From Rhizobium halophilum (GTDB taxonomy: Bacteria; Pseudomonadota; Alphaproteobacteria; Rhizobiales; Rhizobiaceae), in contig NZ_JAKJHS010000002.1 of NCBI RefSeq assembly GCF_021648825.1, forward strand, positions 124,001 to 188,000: a DNA stretch of 64,000 nucleotides. The letters run 5' to 3'. The position numbers and the translations under genes were made by a program. Of the stretch, positions 37,935 to 47,336 are shown one piece after another; positions within the stretch are counted from its first letter, which is position 1; each line of letters opens with the position of its first letter. The notes beneath the pieces were generated by a model that was not told the origin of the DNA, made no database searches, and saw only the letters and a list, made by a program, of their open reading frames with translations.

Positions 37935-39365
37935 ATGGCGGTGAAGGATGTTCGGCCGGGGGTGAGGAACGAGGAGGGGATCGCGACGGTTCTCGGGCTT
38001 CTGAAGCAGCAGTTCGGCGAACGCTTCCAGACGGGCCAGTCCTTCCGCGAGCAGCATGCGCACACCACGACCTACCTGCCGGCGCAGCTGCCGGATGGCG
38101 TGGTCTTCGTCGAGAGTGCGGAGGACGTGAAGGCAATCGTCCGCGCCTGCGGCACCCAGCGCGTGCCTGTCATCCCCTTCGGGACCGGCTCCTCGCTCGA
38201 GGGTCAGGTCAATGCGCCAAACGGTGGGATATCGATCGACTTTTCCCGCATGAACCGGATCCTTGCGATCAACGCCGAAGATCTCGACGTCGTTGTCGAG
38301 CCGGGGGTCACCCGCGAACAGCTCAACACGGAACTGCGCGACACGGGCCTTTTCTTCCCAATCGATCCCGGCGCCAATGCCTCGATCGGGGGCATGGCGG
38401 CGACGCGAGCATCGGGTACCAACGCTGTGCGCTACGGCACGATGAAGGACAACGTCCTGGCCCTTACCGTCGTCACCGCCGACGGCGAAGAGATCCGCAC
38501 CGCCCAGCGCGCCCGCAAGTCCTCGGCCGGCTACGACCTGACACGCCTCTTTGTCGGCTCGGAAGGCACGCTCGGCGTCATCACTTCGGTGACGCTTCGC
38601 CTGCAGGGGATCCCGGAGAAGATCGGCGGTGGCGTCTGCGCCTTCCCGACAGTGAAGGCTGCCTGCGATGCGGTGATCATGACGGTCCAGATGGGGGTCC
38701 CGGTTGCCCGCATCGAGCTTCTCGACCAGATGCAGATGCGCGCCTGCAACGCCTATTCCGGCCTCTCCTATGCGGAAAAACCGACGCTCTTTGTCGAATT
38801 CCACGGGACGGAGCAGACGGTGGCGCTGCAGGCAGAGCAGTTCTCGGAGATCGCACGGGAATGTGGCGGCGACAGCTTCAGCTTCACGGCCAATGCTAAG
38901 GAGCGCAGCCGCCTCTGGAAAGCGCGACACGATGCCTATTGGGCGTCGCGGGCGCTGGCGCCGCAGCTCAACGGTCTGTCGACCGATGTCTGCGTGCCGA
39001 TCTCGCGGCTCGCTGACTGCATGGTCGAGACCCAGGCGGATGTCGAGGAGCATGGTTTCCTGGCGCCGATCGTCGGGCATGCGGGGGACGGCAATTTCCA
39101 CGTGCTGATCCTGTTCGATGACACGGACCCAGCCGACGTCGCTCGTGCCGAAGCTTTTGTCGGGCGGTTGAATGCCCGGGCGCTCGCAATGGGCGGCACC
39201 TGCACCGGCGAGCACGGTATCGGCCAGGGCAAGCTGAGCTTCCTGGAACAGGAGCTCGGCGGCGCGGTTGACCTCATGCGGACAATCAAGAAAAGCCTCG
39301 ATCCGCAGAACATCTTCAACCCGGGCAAAATCTTTGCGCCGGCCCCGAGCATGGTCGATGCTTGA
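37935..39365 (+). CDS. FAD-linked oxidase, GlcD / D-lactate dehydrogenase family
   Basis: The 476-residue protein has an N-terminal PCMH-type FAD-binding domain (VIPFGTGSSLEGQVNAPNGG, GANASIGGMAATRASGTNAV and FVGSEGTLGVITSVTLRL) and a C-terminal oxidase domain ending GHAGDGNFHVLILFDD, CTGEHGIGQGK and DPQNIFNPGKIF. The family oxidises D-2-hydroxy acids such as D-lactate or glycolate, passing electrons to quinone or cytochrome. Start ATG 37935 follows GGAGACGATGCG; a longer frame from GTG 37785 has no family match in its extra 50 residues. It stands alone without glcE/glcF, which favours D-lactate over glycolate; that is inference. Confidence 0.9.
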   Translation: MAVKDVRPGVRNEEGIATVLGLLKQQFGERFQTGQSFREQHAHTTTYLPAQLPDGVVFVESAEDVKAIVRACGTQRVPVIPFGTGSSLEGQVNAPNGGISIDFSRMNRILAINAEDLDVVVEPGVTREQLNTELRDTGLFFPIDPGANASIGGMAATRASGTNAVRYGTMKDNVLALTVVTADGEEIRTAQRARKSSAGYDLTRLFVGSEGTLGVITSVTLRLQGIPEKIGGGVCAFPTVKAACDAVIMTVQMGVPVARIELLDQMQMRACNAYSGLSYAEKPTLFVEFHGTEQTVALQAEQFSEIARECGGDSFSFTANAKERSRLWKARHDAYWASRALAPQLNGLSTDVCVPISRLADCMVETQADVEEHGFLAPIVGHAGDGNFHVLILFDDTDPADVARAEAFVGRLNARALAMGGTCTGEHGIGQGKLSFLEQELGGAVDLMRTIKKSLDPQNIFNPGKIFAPAPSMVDA

Positions 39366-39420
39366 CTCGCCTATGCCTCGGATGGAACTAGTCTTTTCGC
39401 ATACACAGGGAGCTTAAGCT

Positions 39421-42400
39421 TTGCTCGGGCGCATCCTATTGACCGTCGGCGGACTTCTGGTTGTGGCATTGTTTGCCGCACTGCTGGCGCCGTTCATCGT
39501 CGACTGGAGCGACTTCCGAGTGGAGTTCGAGCAGCGGGCAAGCCGCATCCTCGGCAAAAAGGTGACGGTCCATGGCGAGGTCGAGGCTCGCATCCTGCCG
39601 TTTCCTTCGGTGACGTTGCACGACGTGCGCGTCGGTCAGGACCAGGATGGCCAGCCGCAGTTGTCGGCCGAGCAGTTTTCCATGGACATGGAGCTTGCGC
39701 CTTTCCTGTCGGGGGAGGCGCGCATCTTCGACATGCGCATCGACCAGCCGAAGGCGCGGGTCCGCATCCTGGAAGACGGGACGCTGGACTGGATGCGCGG
39801 CAGCCGAGCCGACATACCGCTGCGCACCGTGGTGATTGAGGATGTGCACATCACCGGCGGCTCGATCGAGCTGATCGACGAGCAGAGCGGCCAGACGCGC
39901 CAGTTGGAGGGTCTGAACGCTGACCTTTCGGCCGGATCGCTGGCAGGTCCGTGGCGCGGCGAAGGCTACGCATCGCTTGACGGGGAAGAAGCATCGTTCA
40001 CGCTCTCGACGGGTGAGGCGGACCGGACGGAGCAAAGCGTGCCGCTCAGGCTGCGGCTCTTGCCGGACGCAGCACCCATCGCGTTGACGCTCGATGGCGA
40101 TCTTGCTCTTTCAGAAGACCGGCCTGCCTATGACGGTCGTTTCGCGCTCGATTTCCTGCAGGAGGAGGACGAGACGGAACCAACAGAAGCGCCTCCACCG
40201 AGACCGCGGTTGAGAGGCAATTTTGAGCTTACGAACGAGCGCATTCGCGTGCCGGAATACCGTCTAGAGGTGGGGCCGCTGAACGATCCCTACGTCGTCA
40301 CCGGCGAGGCGACGCTGGACACCGGCGAGCAGCCGGAATTCCTGCTGACGGCGGACGGTCAGCAGATCGACGTCAACCGGTTGGGCAAGGGCGAGCGGGC
40401 AAAGACCGGCCGCGACGCGGCAGCATCCGCGCAACGACGCATCCAGGCGTTCGTCGACATCGCCACACAGATCCCGATCCCGCAGGTGCCGGGACGGGCC
40501 AGCTTCCGCCTGCCCGCGGTCGTGGCAAACGACACCACAGTGCGAGACATCCAGATCGATGTGCGCCCTGCGGGCGCCGGCTGGACCGTCGAGAACTTTG
40601 CCGCGACGCTGCCGGGGCGGACCCAGGTTGAGGCGAAGGGCGCACTGGCGCTGGAGGATCGCATCTCCTTCGTTGGCGACATGCTCCTTGCCTCCAATCA
40701 GCCATCGGGCCTTGCAGATTGGCTGTCGGGCTCGGTTGATCCGGCAATCCGGCAGCTGCGCAGCGCTGGATTTTCGGCGCGTGTCAATCTCACTCCCGAA
40801 CTACAGCGCTTTGACGATCTGGAGCTCGCGATCGGTCCGGCAACGCTGCGGGGGCGTGTCGAACGACATGCACCCATCGAAGCGACGCCGTCGCTGACGC
40901 TCGATCTTGCCGGCAACGAGATCGATCTTGATGCCATGCGGGCGCTCGCCTCTTTGATCACCGGCAACGATGCGGGCGCGGACGTCCTCGATCACAAGGT
41001 CGCTGCCAGCTTGAAGGCAGAACGGTTCACCGCCTTCGGGATTGCCGCCGATGATGTGGATACGGTGTTCACCCTCTCAGAGGGGGAGCTGTCGCTCGAG
41101 CGGTTGTCGGTCGGCGACGTGGCCGGAGCGGCCATCACCGCCAGCGGCAATCTCTCCGGCTCCCTGTTGGCCTATGAAGGCACCGGATCGGCGACGTTCC
41201 GCGCACCTGATCCTGCGCCGTTCCTGGCGATGTTGCGCAATCAGCTTTCGAGACACCCGCTTATCGACCGCTTGGCGGAAAGCGCGCGCTGGTATTCGGA
41301 TACGGAGCTTTCGGCCGACATCACCGTCGGTGGCGACATAGCCGGGGCGGCCGCACAGATAACCGGCACCAGCAATGGCAGCGCTGTGTCGGCCGAGCTT
41401 GCCATGCCGACGCTGTTCGACGTGACGGCCGGCACTGACTTTTCGCTCTCGATGCAGCTTCAGAACGAGCAGGCTTCCGTTCTGCTCGGTCAGGCCGGGC
41501 TGGAACCGCTGCCCCTCGGCGAGGATGGCTCCGGGCGGCTGTCGCTCGATGTTCGCCAGGAAGACGACGCTCCGGCGACAGTTGCCCTTGGCTATGACAC
41601 AAACACGACGCATCTTGATCTGAACGGCTCGTTCGACCTGGCAGCGGAGAATTTTGCCACTGGCGCGGGCAGGGTGATACTTCGCTCGCAAGATCTTGAG
41701 CCCTATCTGCTGATGACGGGCTTTGGATTGCCGCAGTTCGGCACCGGACTGCCGGTGGAACTGGCCGCGAATCTGGCAATCACGCCGGAGGCGGTTCGCG
41801 TCGGCGAGTTGGCGGGGGAGGTTGGGGGGAACACAGTCGCCAGCGACGCACTTGTCATCGATCGCACAACCAGCGTGACAACATTGGTTGGTGATCTGTC
41901 GCTGGACACGCTGGACCTCGCCTGGCTCGGCGAGGCTGCCTATGGCACGCTTGCCGATCCGACAACCGGCGCCTTGTCGGACAAGCCATTCTCCCTGCCG
42001 ATCTTCGGAACAGCGGAAGCCCGGCTGCAGGTTCAGGCGAATACGTTCCGGCCGGGCGCTGTCGGCGATGTGACGGACTTCACGGGTACCATCGCCCATC
42101 GCAACGGCGGCATTTCGATTGACGATGCCACCGGGTCCTGGAAGGGCGGGCGGATATCAGGCCGGCTGGCAATGTCGAACGGCGAGGGCACTGGTATGTT
42201 TCAGACGCGCCTCGCCGTCGAGAATGCGGATCTCGCTTCCGTGGTCTGGCAGGCGGGTGATGCTCCCGTTGCCACCGGCCGCGTGAATGCGACGATCTCC
42301 GCCGAGGCGACGGCGCAATCGCCGGCGCAGCTGATGGCGTCGCTCAATGGCTCGGGCGAGCTGCAGCTCTCGGATCTTGTTGTCCAGGGGATCGAGCCCT

Positions 42401-43146
42401 CCGCACTGCCGGCAGTGCTGGCACAGGTCGATCAAATCGAGGGTGAGTTGACGGAAGAGAAGGTACGGCCGGTCGTCGAGCAGTTCGTCCGCACCGGAGA
42501 GGCAAGGCTCGGCTCCGTCACGGTGCCCTTCACCATTACCGAGGGCGAGGTGAGGGCACAGAATGTCGCCGCCGCAGCCGGCGAGACGGGGTTGGCCGGC
42601 GAAGTCCGAATTGATCTCCTGGACGGCGTGCTGCGCGGGGAGCTTGCCGTGATCTACGCTCCGGGAGACGAGGGGCTTGCTGGCGGGGAGCCGGCGGTGC
42701 GCCTCACCTATTCGGGCAATGTGTCCGATCCGGCAGTTCAAATGACCGTTGCGCCGCTGACCAACTTCCTTTCGCTGCGGGCCTTCGAGCGTGAGCGTCG
42801 CCGTGTGGAGGCGCTGCAGGCGAGCGTGTTGGAAAAGCAGCGGCTGCGCCGGGAGGTGGCGCTCTATCGCTATCAGGCCGCCGAGCGGGAGGCGGCGCGC
42901 TTGCGCGCCGAGGCAGAGGAACAGGCCCGGCGGGAAGAAGAGGCACGGCGCCAGGCCGAGGCTGCAGCGCGGGCCGAGCAGGAGAGGGCGGCTGCCGCCG
43001 CACGGGCGGCCGAAGAGCAGCGCCGGCGTGAGGAGCAGCAGAGAGCGCTCGAACTCAGCGTGCCGCCGACGCAGGACGTCTTTCGCCAGGATCTGCCGCC
43101 GCTGACGACTCCCAGCATCCAGAACTTGCCGGGCGTGCAGCCCTAG
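39421..43146 (+). CDS. AsmA family protein, 1241 residues, with C-terminal coiled coil
   Basis: This is a large envelope protein of the AsmA/TamB-like group. A single N-terminal span (LLTVGGLLVVALFAALLAPFIVDW) is followed by the AsmA signature (VHGEVEARILPFPSVTLHDVRV) and repeated beta-strand modules up to about residue 1110, the likely lipid-transport bridge. From residue about 1118 the protein becomes a long charged coiled coil (for example RLRREVALYRYQAAEREA and EEARRQAEAAARAEQERAAA) with a short Pro-rich tail. The start is TTG 39421 with GGGAG 8 bases upstream. The known family acts in phospholipid or outer-membrane homeostasis; a specific role is not deducible. Confidence 0.9.
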   Translation: MLGRILLTVGGLLVVALFAALLAPFIVDWSDFRVEFEQRASRILGKKVTVHGEVEARILPFPSVTLHDVRVGQDQDGQPQLSAEQFSMDMELAPFLSGEARIFDMRIDQPKARVRILEDGTLDWMRGSRADIPLRTVVIEDVHITGGSIELIDEQSGQTRQLEGLNADLSAGSLAGPWRGEGYASLDGEEASFTLSTGEADRTEQSVPLRLRLLPDAAPIALTLDGDLALSEDRPAYDGRFALDFLQEEDETEPTEAPPPRPRLRGNFELTNERIRVPEYRLEVGPLNDPYVVTGEATLDTGEQPEFLLTADGQQIDVNRLGKGERAKTGRDAAASAQRRIQAFVDIATQIPIPQVPGRASFRLPAVVANDTTVRDIQIDVRPAGAGWTVENFAATLPGRTQVEAKGALALEDRISFVGDMLLASNQPSGLADWLSGSVDPAIRQLRSAGFSARVNLTPELQRFDDLELAIGPATLRGRVERHAPIEATPSLTLDLAGNEIDLDAMRALASLITGNDAGADVLDHKVAASLKAERFTAFGIAADDVDTVFTLSEGELSLERLSVGDVAGAAITASGNLSGSLLAYEGTGSATFRAPDPAPFLAMLRNQLSRHPLIDRLAESARWYSDTELSADITVGGDIAGAAAQITGTSNGSAVSAELAMPTLFDVTAGTDFSLSMQLQNEQASVLLGQAGLEPLPLGEDGSGRLSLDVRQEDDAPATVALGYDTNTTHLDLNGSFDLAAENFATGAGRVILRSQDLEPYLLMTGFGLPQFGTGLPVELAANLAITPEAVRVGELAGEVGGNTVASDALVIDRTTSVTTLVGDLSLDTLDLAWLGEAAYGTLADPTTGALSDKPFSLPIFGTAEARLQVQANTFRPGAVGDVTDFTGTIAHRNGGISIDDATGSWKGGRISGRLAMSNGEGTGMFQTRLAVENADLASVVWQAGDAPVATGRVNATISAEATAQSPAQLMASLNGSGELQLSDLVVQGIEPSALPAVLAQVDQIEGELTEEKVRPVVEQFVRTGEARLGSVTVPFTITEGEVRAQNVAAAAGETGLAGEVRIDLLDGVLRGELAVIYAPGDEGLAGGEPAVRLTYSGNVSDPAVQMTVAPLTNFLSLRAFERERRRVEALQASVLEKQRLRREVALYRYQAAEREAARLRAEAEEQARREEEARRQAEAAARAEQERAAAAARAAEEQRRREEQQRALELSVPPTQDVFRQDLPPLTTPSIQNLPGVQP

Positions 43147-43376
43147 GCGGCGTTGTCACTCCGGCTCTGCCCACCCCTCAAAGAGCGCAGAACATAGACC
43201 CGAAGTGCCGATGAGAGATTGCTGTCGGAGGCGCGGCCATCGTCGACTTCCGCGATCAGTCCGGCGATGCTGATCTGGCGGTCGCCGGCGATGCGCTTCA
43301 ACTCATCCCAGAATTCGTCCTCGAGTGAAAAGCTGGTGCGATGACCATGAAGCGTGGCAGAATGCTTGCGTATCAA
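43143..43376 (-). CDS. Ribbon-helix-helix domain protein
   Basis: The small protein begins (M)IRKHSATLHGHRTSFSLEDEFW followed by KRIAGDRQISIAGLIAEVDDG and LSSALRVYVLRSLR, the RHH_4-type DNA-binding fold. I prefer TTG 43376, which has AGGGAGG upstream and gives the IRKHS start usual in the family; ATG 43406 and GTG 43382 are in frame. It is the last of three small genes (sspB, DUF4169, this one) transcribed toward asmA and overlaps its stop by 4 bases. Confidence 0.85.
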   Translation of the reverse strand: MIRKHSATLHGHRTSFSLEDEFWDELKRIAGDRQISIAGLIAEVDDGRASDSNLSSALRVYVLRSLRGGQSRSDNAA

Positions 43377-43434
43377 CAGCACCTCCCTCTGAAACGAAGC
43401 TGCCATTCAAGCGTGCGGCCTGCGGTGCCAGGTG

Positions 43435-43632
43435 TCACTCCCGATCAACCGGTGTCTCCAGTCGGCCCTGATCCAGAGCCCGCTCCGCCTTGTCGTTGAG
43501 TGTCTTTGTCAGCGATTTTTCGGTCTTGGTTCGCCCGAAGGACAGGCGGTTCTGTTCCGCCTGCCTTTCCTTTTCAACGCGCTGCTTCGACTTGCGAAAC
43601 TGGCGCAGGTTGATCACATCGCCGCTCATCAC
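43435..43632 (-). CDS. DUF4169 family protein
   Basis: The 65-residue, highly charged protein has GDVINLRQFRKSKQRVEKERQA and NRLSFGRTKTEKSLTK, the DUF4169 pattern. No function is known. It is 9 bases downstream of sspB on the same strand and probably in one operon with sspB and the ribbon-helix-helix gene, an arrangement common in Rhizobiales. Confidence 0.85.
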   Translation of the reverse strand: MMSGDVINLRQFRKSKQRVEKERQAEQNRLSFGRTKTEKSLTKTLNDKAERALDQGRLETPVDRE

Positions 43633-43641
43633 CTGCCGCCG

Positions 43642-44148
43642 CTACTGCTTCTTGCGGAAGGAGTCGAGGGAAACGACCGATGCCTGCTTCTTTTCCTCGT
43701 CGCCGGCCTGGTCGCCAGCTTCAGCGCGCGTGGCGGATTCGACCGGGATTGCTGTGATTTCCGCGTCTGTCTGTTCGTCCTCCTCCGCCAGCGGTACCTC
43801 GAATTCCAGCTCGAAGTTCACTGCCGGATCGTAGAACCCACGGATCGCGTTGAACGGGACCACCAGCCGCTCCGGAGTGTCGGAAAAAGACAGACCGATC
43901 TCGAACTGAGTGTCTGAAACCTTGAGATCCCAAAACTGGTGCTGGACGACGATTGTCATCTGCTCCGGATACTTGGCTTTCAGGTGTTGCGAGATTCGTA
44001 CTCCGGGAGCGCCCGTGAGGAAGGTAATGAAGAAATGGTGGTCACCGGGCAGACGGCCGGTCGCTGCAACCTCCGCCAGTACTTTGCGGATGACGCCGCG
44101 TAGCGCGTCCTGTGCCAAGATATCGTAGCGGATGTGATCCTGCCCCAT
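43642..44148 (-). CDS. sspB: SspB, ClpXP adaptor for ssrA-tagged proteins
   Basis: SspB binds the ssrA tag and tethers substrates to ClpX. The alpha-type SspB fold is clear: IRYDILAQDALRGVIRKVL, HHFFITFLTGAPGVRIS, MTIVVQHQFWDLKV and LVVPFNAIRGFYDPAVNF. The last roughly 45 residues are acidic and flexible and end in ASVVSLDSFRKK, which resembles the ClpX-binding tail of SspB proteins. The tmRNA gene lies about 110 bases upstream on the same strand, so the tag and its reader are adjacent. Confidence 0.93.
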   Translation of the reverse strand: MGQDHIRYDILAQDALRGVIRKVLAEVAATGRLPGDHHFFITFLTGAPGVRISQHLKAKYPEQMTIVVQHQFWDLKVSDTQFEIGLSFSDTPERLVVPFNAIRGFYDPAVNFELEFEVPLAEEDEQTDAEITAIPVESATRAEAGDQAGDEEKKQASVVSLDSFRKKQ

Positions 44149-44255
44149 TCGGTTCTTCTCTCATTTCATCAAGTAACGAAACCTGCTTATGCCACGGCGA
44201 CGACTTGCCGAAAAGCGGTCGCGTCGGTGCCATTGTACATAAATTCGTCGGAAGG

Positions 44256-44591
44256 GAGAAGGTGAAGGCTTCTGTTGCCAGGTGCCTTCGGACCCCGCCT
44301 CAAGGGGCTAACCTAGAGGACTTGGTTCGGATTTCCCGCACCGCCATTAGGCAGCGAGAGCATAACCCTTAGCGTTGTTGTCATTTGCAACTACACTTGT
44401 GACCCGATAACGGCGGTATCATGCCGAGCAAAAGTACGATCTTTACACCCTTGTCGATCCTATTTCGCCCCCATCAAAAGCCGGTCTGTTCGACCGACCG
44501 GTTTTTGGTGGAGGCGCCGGGTACCGCCCCCGGGTCCAATAGGTTTATTACATCGCCCATTTATCGCCATAGCCGGACCGAAGTCCGGCAC
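44256..44591 (-). ncRNA. ssrA: tmRNA (ssrA), circularly permuted two-piece form
   Basis: On the minus strand the acceptor piece comes first: a perfect hairpin with a TTCG loop (44572-44589), a T-arm stem CCGGG/CCCGG with loop GGCGGTA, and the 3' strand CGCCTCC ending in A-CCA (CCA at 44506-44508). A spacer with its own hairpin (44473-44505) follows, then the coding piece starting GGGGGCGAAATAGGATCGAC at 44472. Its first 7 bases pair with CGCCTCC in a complete acceptor stem (one G-U). The tag frame at 44347-44388 reads ANDNNAKGYALAA then TAA. This is the alphaproteobacterial permuted architecture. The 3' end near CCTGGCAACAGAAGCC is approximate; the 5' end follows a -10-like CTATAT. Confidence 0.93.
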
Positions 44592-44596
44592 ACCCC

Positions 44597-44602
44597 ATAT
44601 AG
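44597..44602 (-). promoter_or_regulatory. -10 element of the tmRNA promoter
   Basis: The minus strand has CTATAT here, matching the alphaproteobacterial -10 consensus, about 8 bases before the expected 5' end of pre-tmRNA. A -35 element is weak (CTTTTC about 17 bases upstream). Confidence 0.4.
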
Positions 44603-44769
44603 GCTTTCCATAGCTTTCTGAAAAGGGGAGGACGCTCGATTACCGGATCGGAATGTTGTCCCCGGCTGCGCCAGCGTCTTCATATACCTGTAGATAGGAG
44701 ATGGGGTGGCATTGGTGCGAACGAACGCAGACGGTAAGGTGCGGCAATCCAGGAATCGGCGGCTGCAGT

Positions 44770-45564
44770 ATGAAGCAATATCTCGATCTTCTCCAACACG
44801 TTCTCGAACACGGCACCGACCGTGGTGACAGGACCGGCACGGGTACGCGTTCGATCTTCGGCTATCAGATGCGCTATGATCTGGCGCAGGGCTTTCCGGT
44901 GCTGACCACCAAGAAGCTGCATCTGCGCTCCATCATTCATGAACTCCTCTGGTTTTTGCGAGGCGACACCAACATCGCCTATCTCAAGGACAATGGCGTT
45001 TCGATCTGGGACGAATGGGCCGACGAGAACGGCGACCTTGGCCCTGTGTACGGAGCGCAATGGCGATCTTGGCCGTCGCCCGACGGTCGCCGGATCGACC
45101 AGATCGTGAATGTCGTGGAGAGCATCCGCAACAACCCCAACTCGCGCCGGCATATCGTTTCCGCGTGGAACCCGGCGGAGGTGGATGAGATGGCGCTGCC
45201 GCCGTGCCACTGCCTGTTCCAGTTCTATGTTGCGGACGGCAGGCTTTCGTGCCAGCTCTACCAGCGCTCGGCCGACATCTTCCTTGGCGTGCCCTTCAAC
45301 ATTGCCTCCTATGCACTGCTGACCATGATGGTGGCGCAGGTGACGGGGCTGAAGCCCGGGGACTTCATTCACACCCTGGGTGACGCTCATCTCTATGCGG
45401 ATCATTTTGAACAGGCGAAGCTGCAACTGACACGGACGCCGAAGCGCCTGCCGATGATGCGGATCAATCCTGACATCGACGATCTCCTTTCCTTCCGCTT
45501 CGAGGATTTTACTCTGGAAGGTTATGAGGCTGACCCCAGCATCAAGGCACCGATCGCCGTATGA
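44770..45564 (+). CDS. thyA: Thymidylate synthase ThyA
   Basis: ThyA methylates dUMP to dTMP using methylenetetrahydrofolate. The protein is 264 residues, the same as the E. coli enzyme, and the catalytic Cys is also C146 ([12 protein letters not shown]). Folate and dUMP contacts are recognisable in [24 protein letters not shown] and [18 protein letters not shown] segments. I start it at ATG 44770 because this gives [12 protein letters not shown], the family start. Its stop overlaps folA by 4 bases, so the two enzymes that make and recycle the folate are translationally coupled. It is divergent from ssrA. Confidence 0.98.
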   Translation: MKQYLDLLQHVLEHGTDRGDRTGTGTRSIFGYQMRYDLAQGFPVLTTKKLHLRSIIHELLWFLRGDTNIAYLKDNGVSIWDEWADENGDLGPVYGAQWRSWPSPDGRRIDQIVNVVESIRNNPNSRRHIVSAWNPAEVDEMALPPCHCLFQFYVADGRLSCQLYQRSADIFLGVPFNIASYALLTMMVAQVTGLKPGDFIHTLGDAHLYADHFEQAKLQLTRTPKRLPMMRINPDIDDLLSFRFEDFTLEGYEADPSIKAPIAV

Positions 45565-46091
45565 GCCGCATCCCTGTTTCCATTGTCGTCGCAGTATCGG
45601 AGAATGGCGTCATCGGTCGGGACGGCGGGATGCCGTGGCGCCTGTCGACAGACCTCAAGCGGTTCAAGGCGCTGACGATCGGTAAGCCGATCGTCGTTGG
45701 CCGCAAGACACTGGAATCCTTCGGGGGTAGACCGCTTCCAGGGCGACCGCATGTGGTGGTGACCCGCAACCCCGACTTCGCGGTCGATGGCGCACAAACG
45801 GCGCGATCGGTGGAGGAGGCCCTTGCGATGGCGCAGAAGATCGCGGCTGAGACCAACGCTTCTGAAGTCAGCGTGATCGGCGGCGGAGAGATTTATCGGC
45901 AGGCACTGGACTCGGCAGACATCCTCTATGTCACCCATGTTGGAACGATCATCGGTGATGGAGACACGACCTTTCCCGCCATCGATCCGGCCGTGTTCGC
46001 GAAGCGCGAGGAGACCGCCTACCCGCAGGGCGAAAGGGACAGTTTCTCGACCCGCTTCGCGGTTTACGTCCGCCGGCCCGCGACAAACTGA
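45561..46091 (+). CDS. folA: Dihydrofolate reductase FolA
   Basis: FolA reduces the dihydrofolate produced by ThyA. Recognisable elements are [20 protein letters not shown] (the Met20 loop region), [20 protein letters not shown] and the NADPH-binding [14 protein letters not shown]. The protein is 176 residues, normal. The start ATG overlaps the thyA stop (ATGA). A hairpin at 46177-46194 lies downstream before hflK. Confidence 0.97.
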   Translation: MSRIPVSIVVAVSENGVIGRDGGMPWRLSTDLKRFKALTIGKPIVVGRKTLESFGGRPLPGRPHVVVTRNPDFAVDGAQTARSVEEALAMAQKIAAETNASEVSVIGGGEIYRQALDSADILYVTHVGTIIGDGDTTFPAIDPAVFAKREETAYPQGERDSFSTRFAVYVRRPATN

Positions 46092-46176
46092 AACATTTCG
46101 TTATCAAATACCCGGAAGTTATTGAGGCATCGTTGAAAGCGCCTCTTCGGGTCCCTATAACGGGGACTGACAGGCG

Positions 46177-46194
46177 GGGAGCATTGCTGCTCCC
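46177..46194 (+). other. Stem-loop between folA and hflK
   Basis: A 7-bp perfect stem (GGGAGCA at 46177-46183 with TGCTCCC at 46188-46194) and a 4-base loop lie 32 bases before the hflK start. A smaller stem (GTCCC/GGGAC, 46151-46167) is just upstream. There is no T tract, so these may be mRNA leader structures of hflK rather than a terminator. Confidence 0.35.
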
Positions 46195-46226
46195 GTGCGG
46201 TGGGAGCGACAAGCAAAGAGGTTTTG

Positions 46227-47336
46227 ATGCCCTGGAGCAATCAGAATGGCGGCGGCGGTCCATGGGGCGGCGGCGGCGGTAACAATCAGGGCCCTTGGGG
46301 CGGCGGTGGCGGTGGCCCCAACCGTCCACGCGGTGGTGGTGGAAACGGTGGGCCGCCAGATCTAGAGGATATTATAAGGCGGAGCCAAGACCGTCTTCGC
46401 GGCGTTGTCCCTGGTGGTTTCAACGGCGGCGTGGTGGTCATCATCGCCCTGGTGGTCGTGGCGTTTCTGGCGATCCAGTCGGTCTATACCGTGCAGCCAG
46501 ATGAACGTGGCGTTGAGCTCCGTTTTGGCAAACCCAAGGAAGAGGTTGCCATGCCGGGCCTGCACTTCCATTTCTGGCCGTTCGAAACCGTCGAGATCGT
46601 AAAGGTCACCGAACAGCAGCAGAACATCGGTGCTGCAGGAAGCACGCAGTCGAGCGCCGGCCTCATGCTGTCTGGCGACCAGAATATCGTCAACGTCCAG
46701 TTTTCGGTCCTATTTACCGTCAGCGATCCGAAGAACTACCTCTTCAACCTCGAGAATCCGGCGGGAACGCTTCAGCAGGTCGCGGAGAGCGCCATGCGCG
46801 AAGTCGTCGGACGCCGTCCCGCGGAAGACATCTTCCGCAACAACCGTGAGGACATCTCCACGGAGGTCCGTGCGATCATTCAAGGGACCATGGACACCTA
46901 TGGGGCAGGCATCTCGATCAACGCGGTTCCGATCGAAGACGCTGCGCCGCCGCGCGAGGTTGCGGACGCCTTCGAAGAGGTGCAACGCGCCGAGCAGGAC
47001 GAAGATCGCTTCGTCGAGGAGGCCAATCAATATGCCAATCAGCGGCTAGGTCAGGCTCGCGGACAGGCTGCGCAGATCCGCGAAGAGGCGGCTGCCTACA
47101 AGGATCGCGTCGTGAATGAGGCACAGGGTGAGGCTCAGCGCTTCATTTCCATCTACAACGAGTATGCCACTGCGCCTGAAGTGACGCGGCAGCGGATATT
47201 CCTGGAAACCATGGAAGCCGTGCTGAAAAACTCCAACAAGATCATCATCGAGGAGCAGCAGGGTGTCGTCCCCTACCTCCCTCTCAATGAAATCAACCGT
47301 ACAGCAGGCCAGCAGCAGCAGGGAGGCAACCAATGA
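46227..47336 (+). CDS. hflK: HflK, FtsH protease modulator
   Basis: HflK forms with HflC a large SPFH-type cage around the membrane protease FtsH. The N-terminus is Gly/Trp/Pro-rich (GGGGPWGGGGGNNQGPW). One membrane span (VVVIIALVVVAFLAIQSVY) is followed by the SPFH/band-7 domain (QPDERGVELRFGKPKEE onward) and a long charged helix. The protein is 369 residues. Start ATG 46227 has AGAGG upstream. Its stop overlaps hflC by 4 bases. Confidence 0.96.
   Translation: MPWSNQNGGGGPWGGGGGNNQGPWGGGGGGPNRPRGGGGNGGPPDLEDIIRRSQDRLRGVVPGGFNGGVVVIIALVVVAFLAIQSVYTVQPDERGVELRFGKPKEEVAMPGLHFHFWPFETVEIVKVTEQQQNIGAAGSTQSSAGLMLSGDQNIVNVQFSVLFTVSDPKNYLFNLENPAGTLQQVAESAMREVVGRRPAEDIFRNNREDISTEVRAIIQGTMDTYGAGISINAVPIEDAAPPREVADAFEEVQRAEQDEDRFVEEANQYANQRLGQARGQAAQIREEAAAYKDRVVNEAQGEAQRFISIYNEYATAPEVTRQRIFLETMEAVLKNSNKIIIEEQQGVVPYLPLNEINRTAGQQQQGGNQ

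Noticed and set aside
37737..39215. A 492-codon minus-strand frame antisense to the GlcD-like gene
   Set aside because: The sense strand encodes a complete FAD oxidase with conserved motifs and a good start; the antisense frame is a codon-bias shadow.
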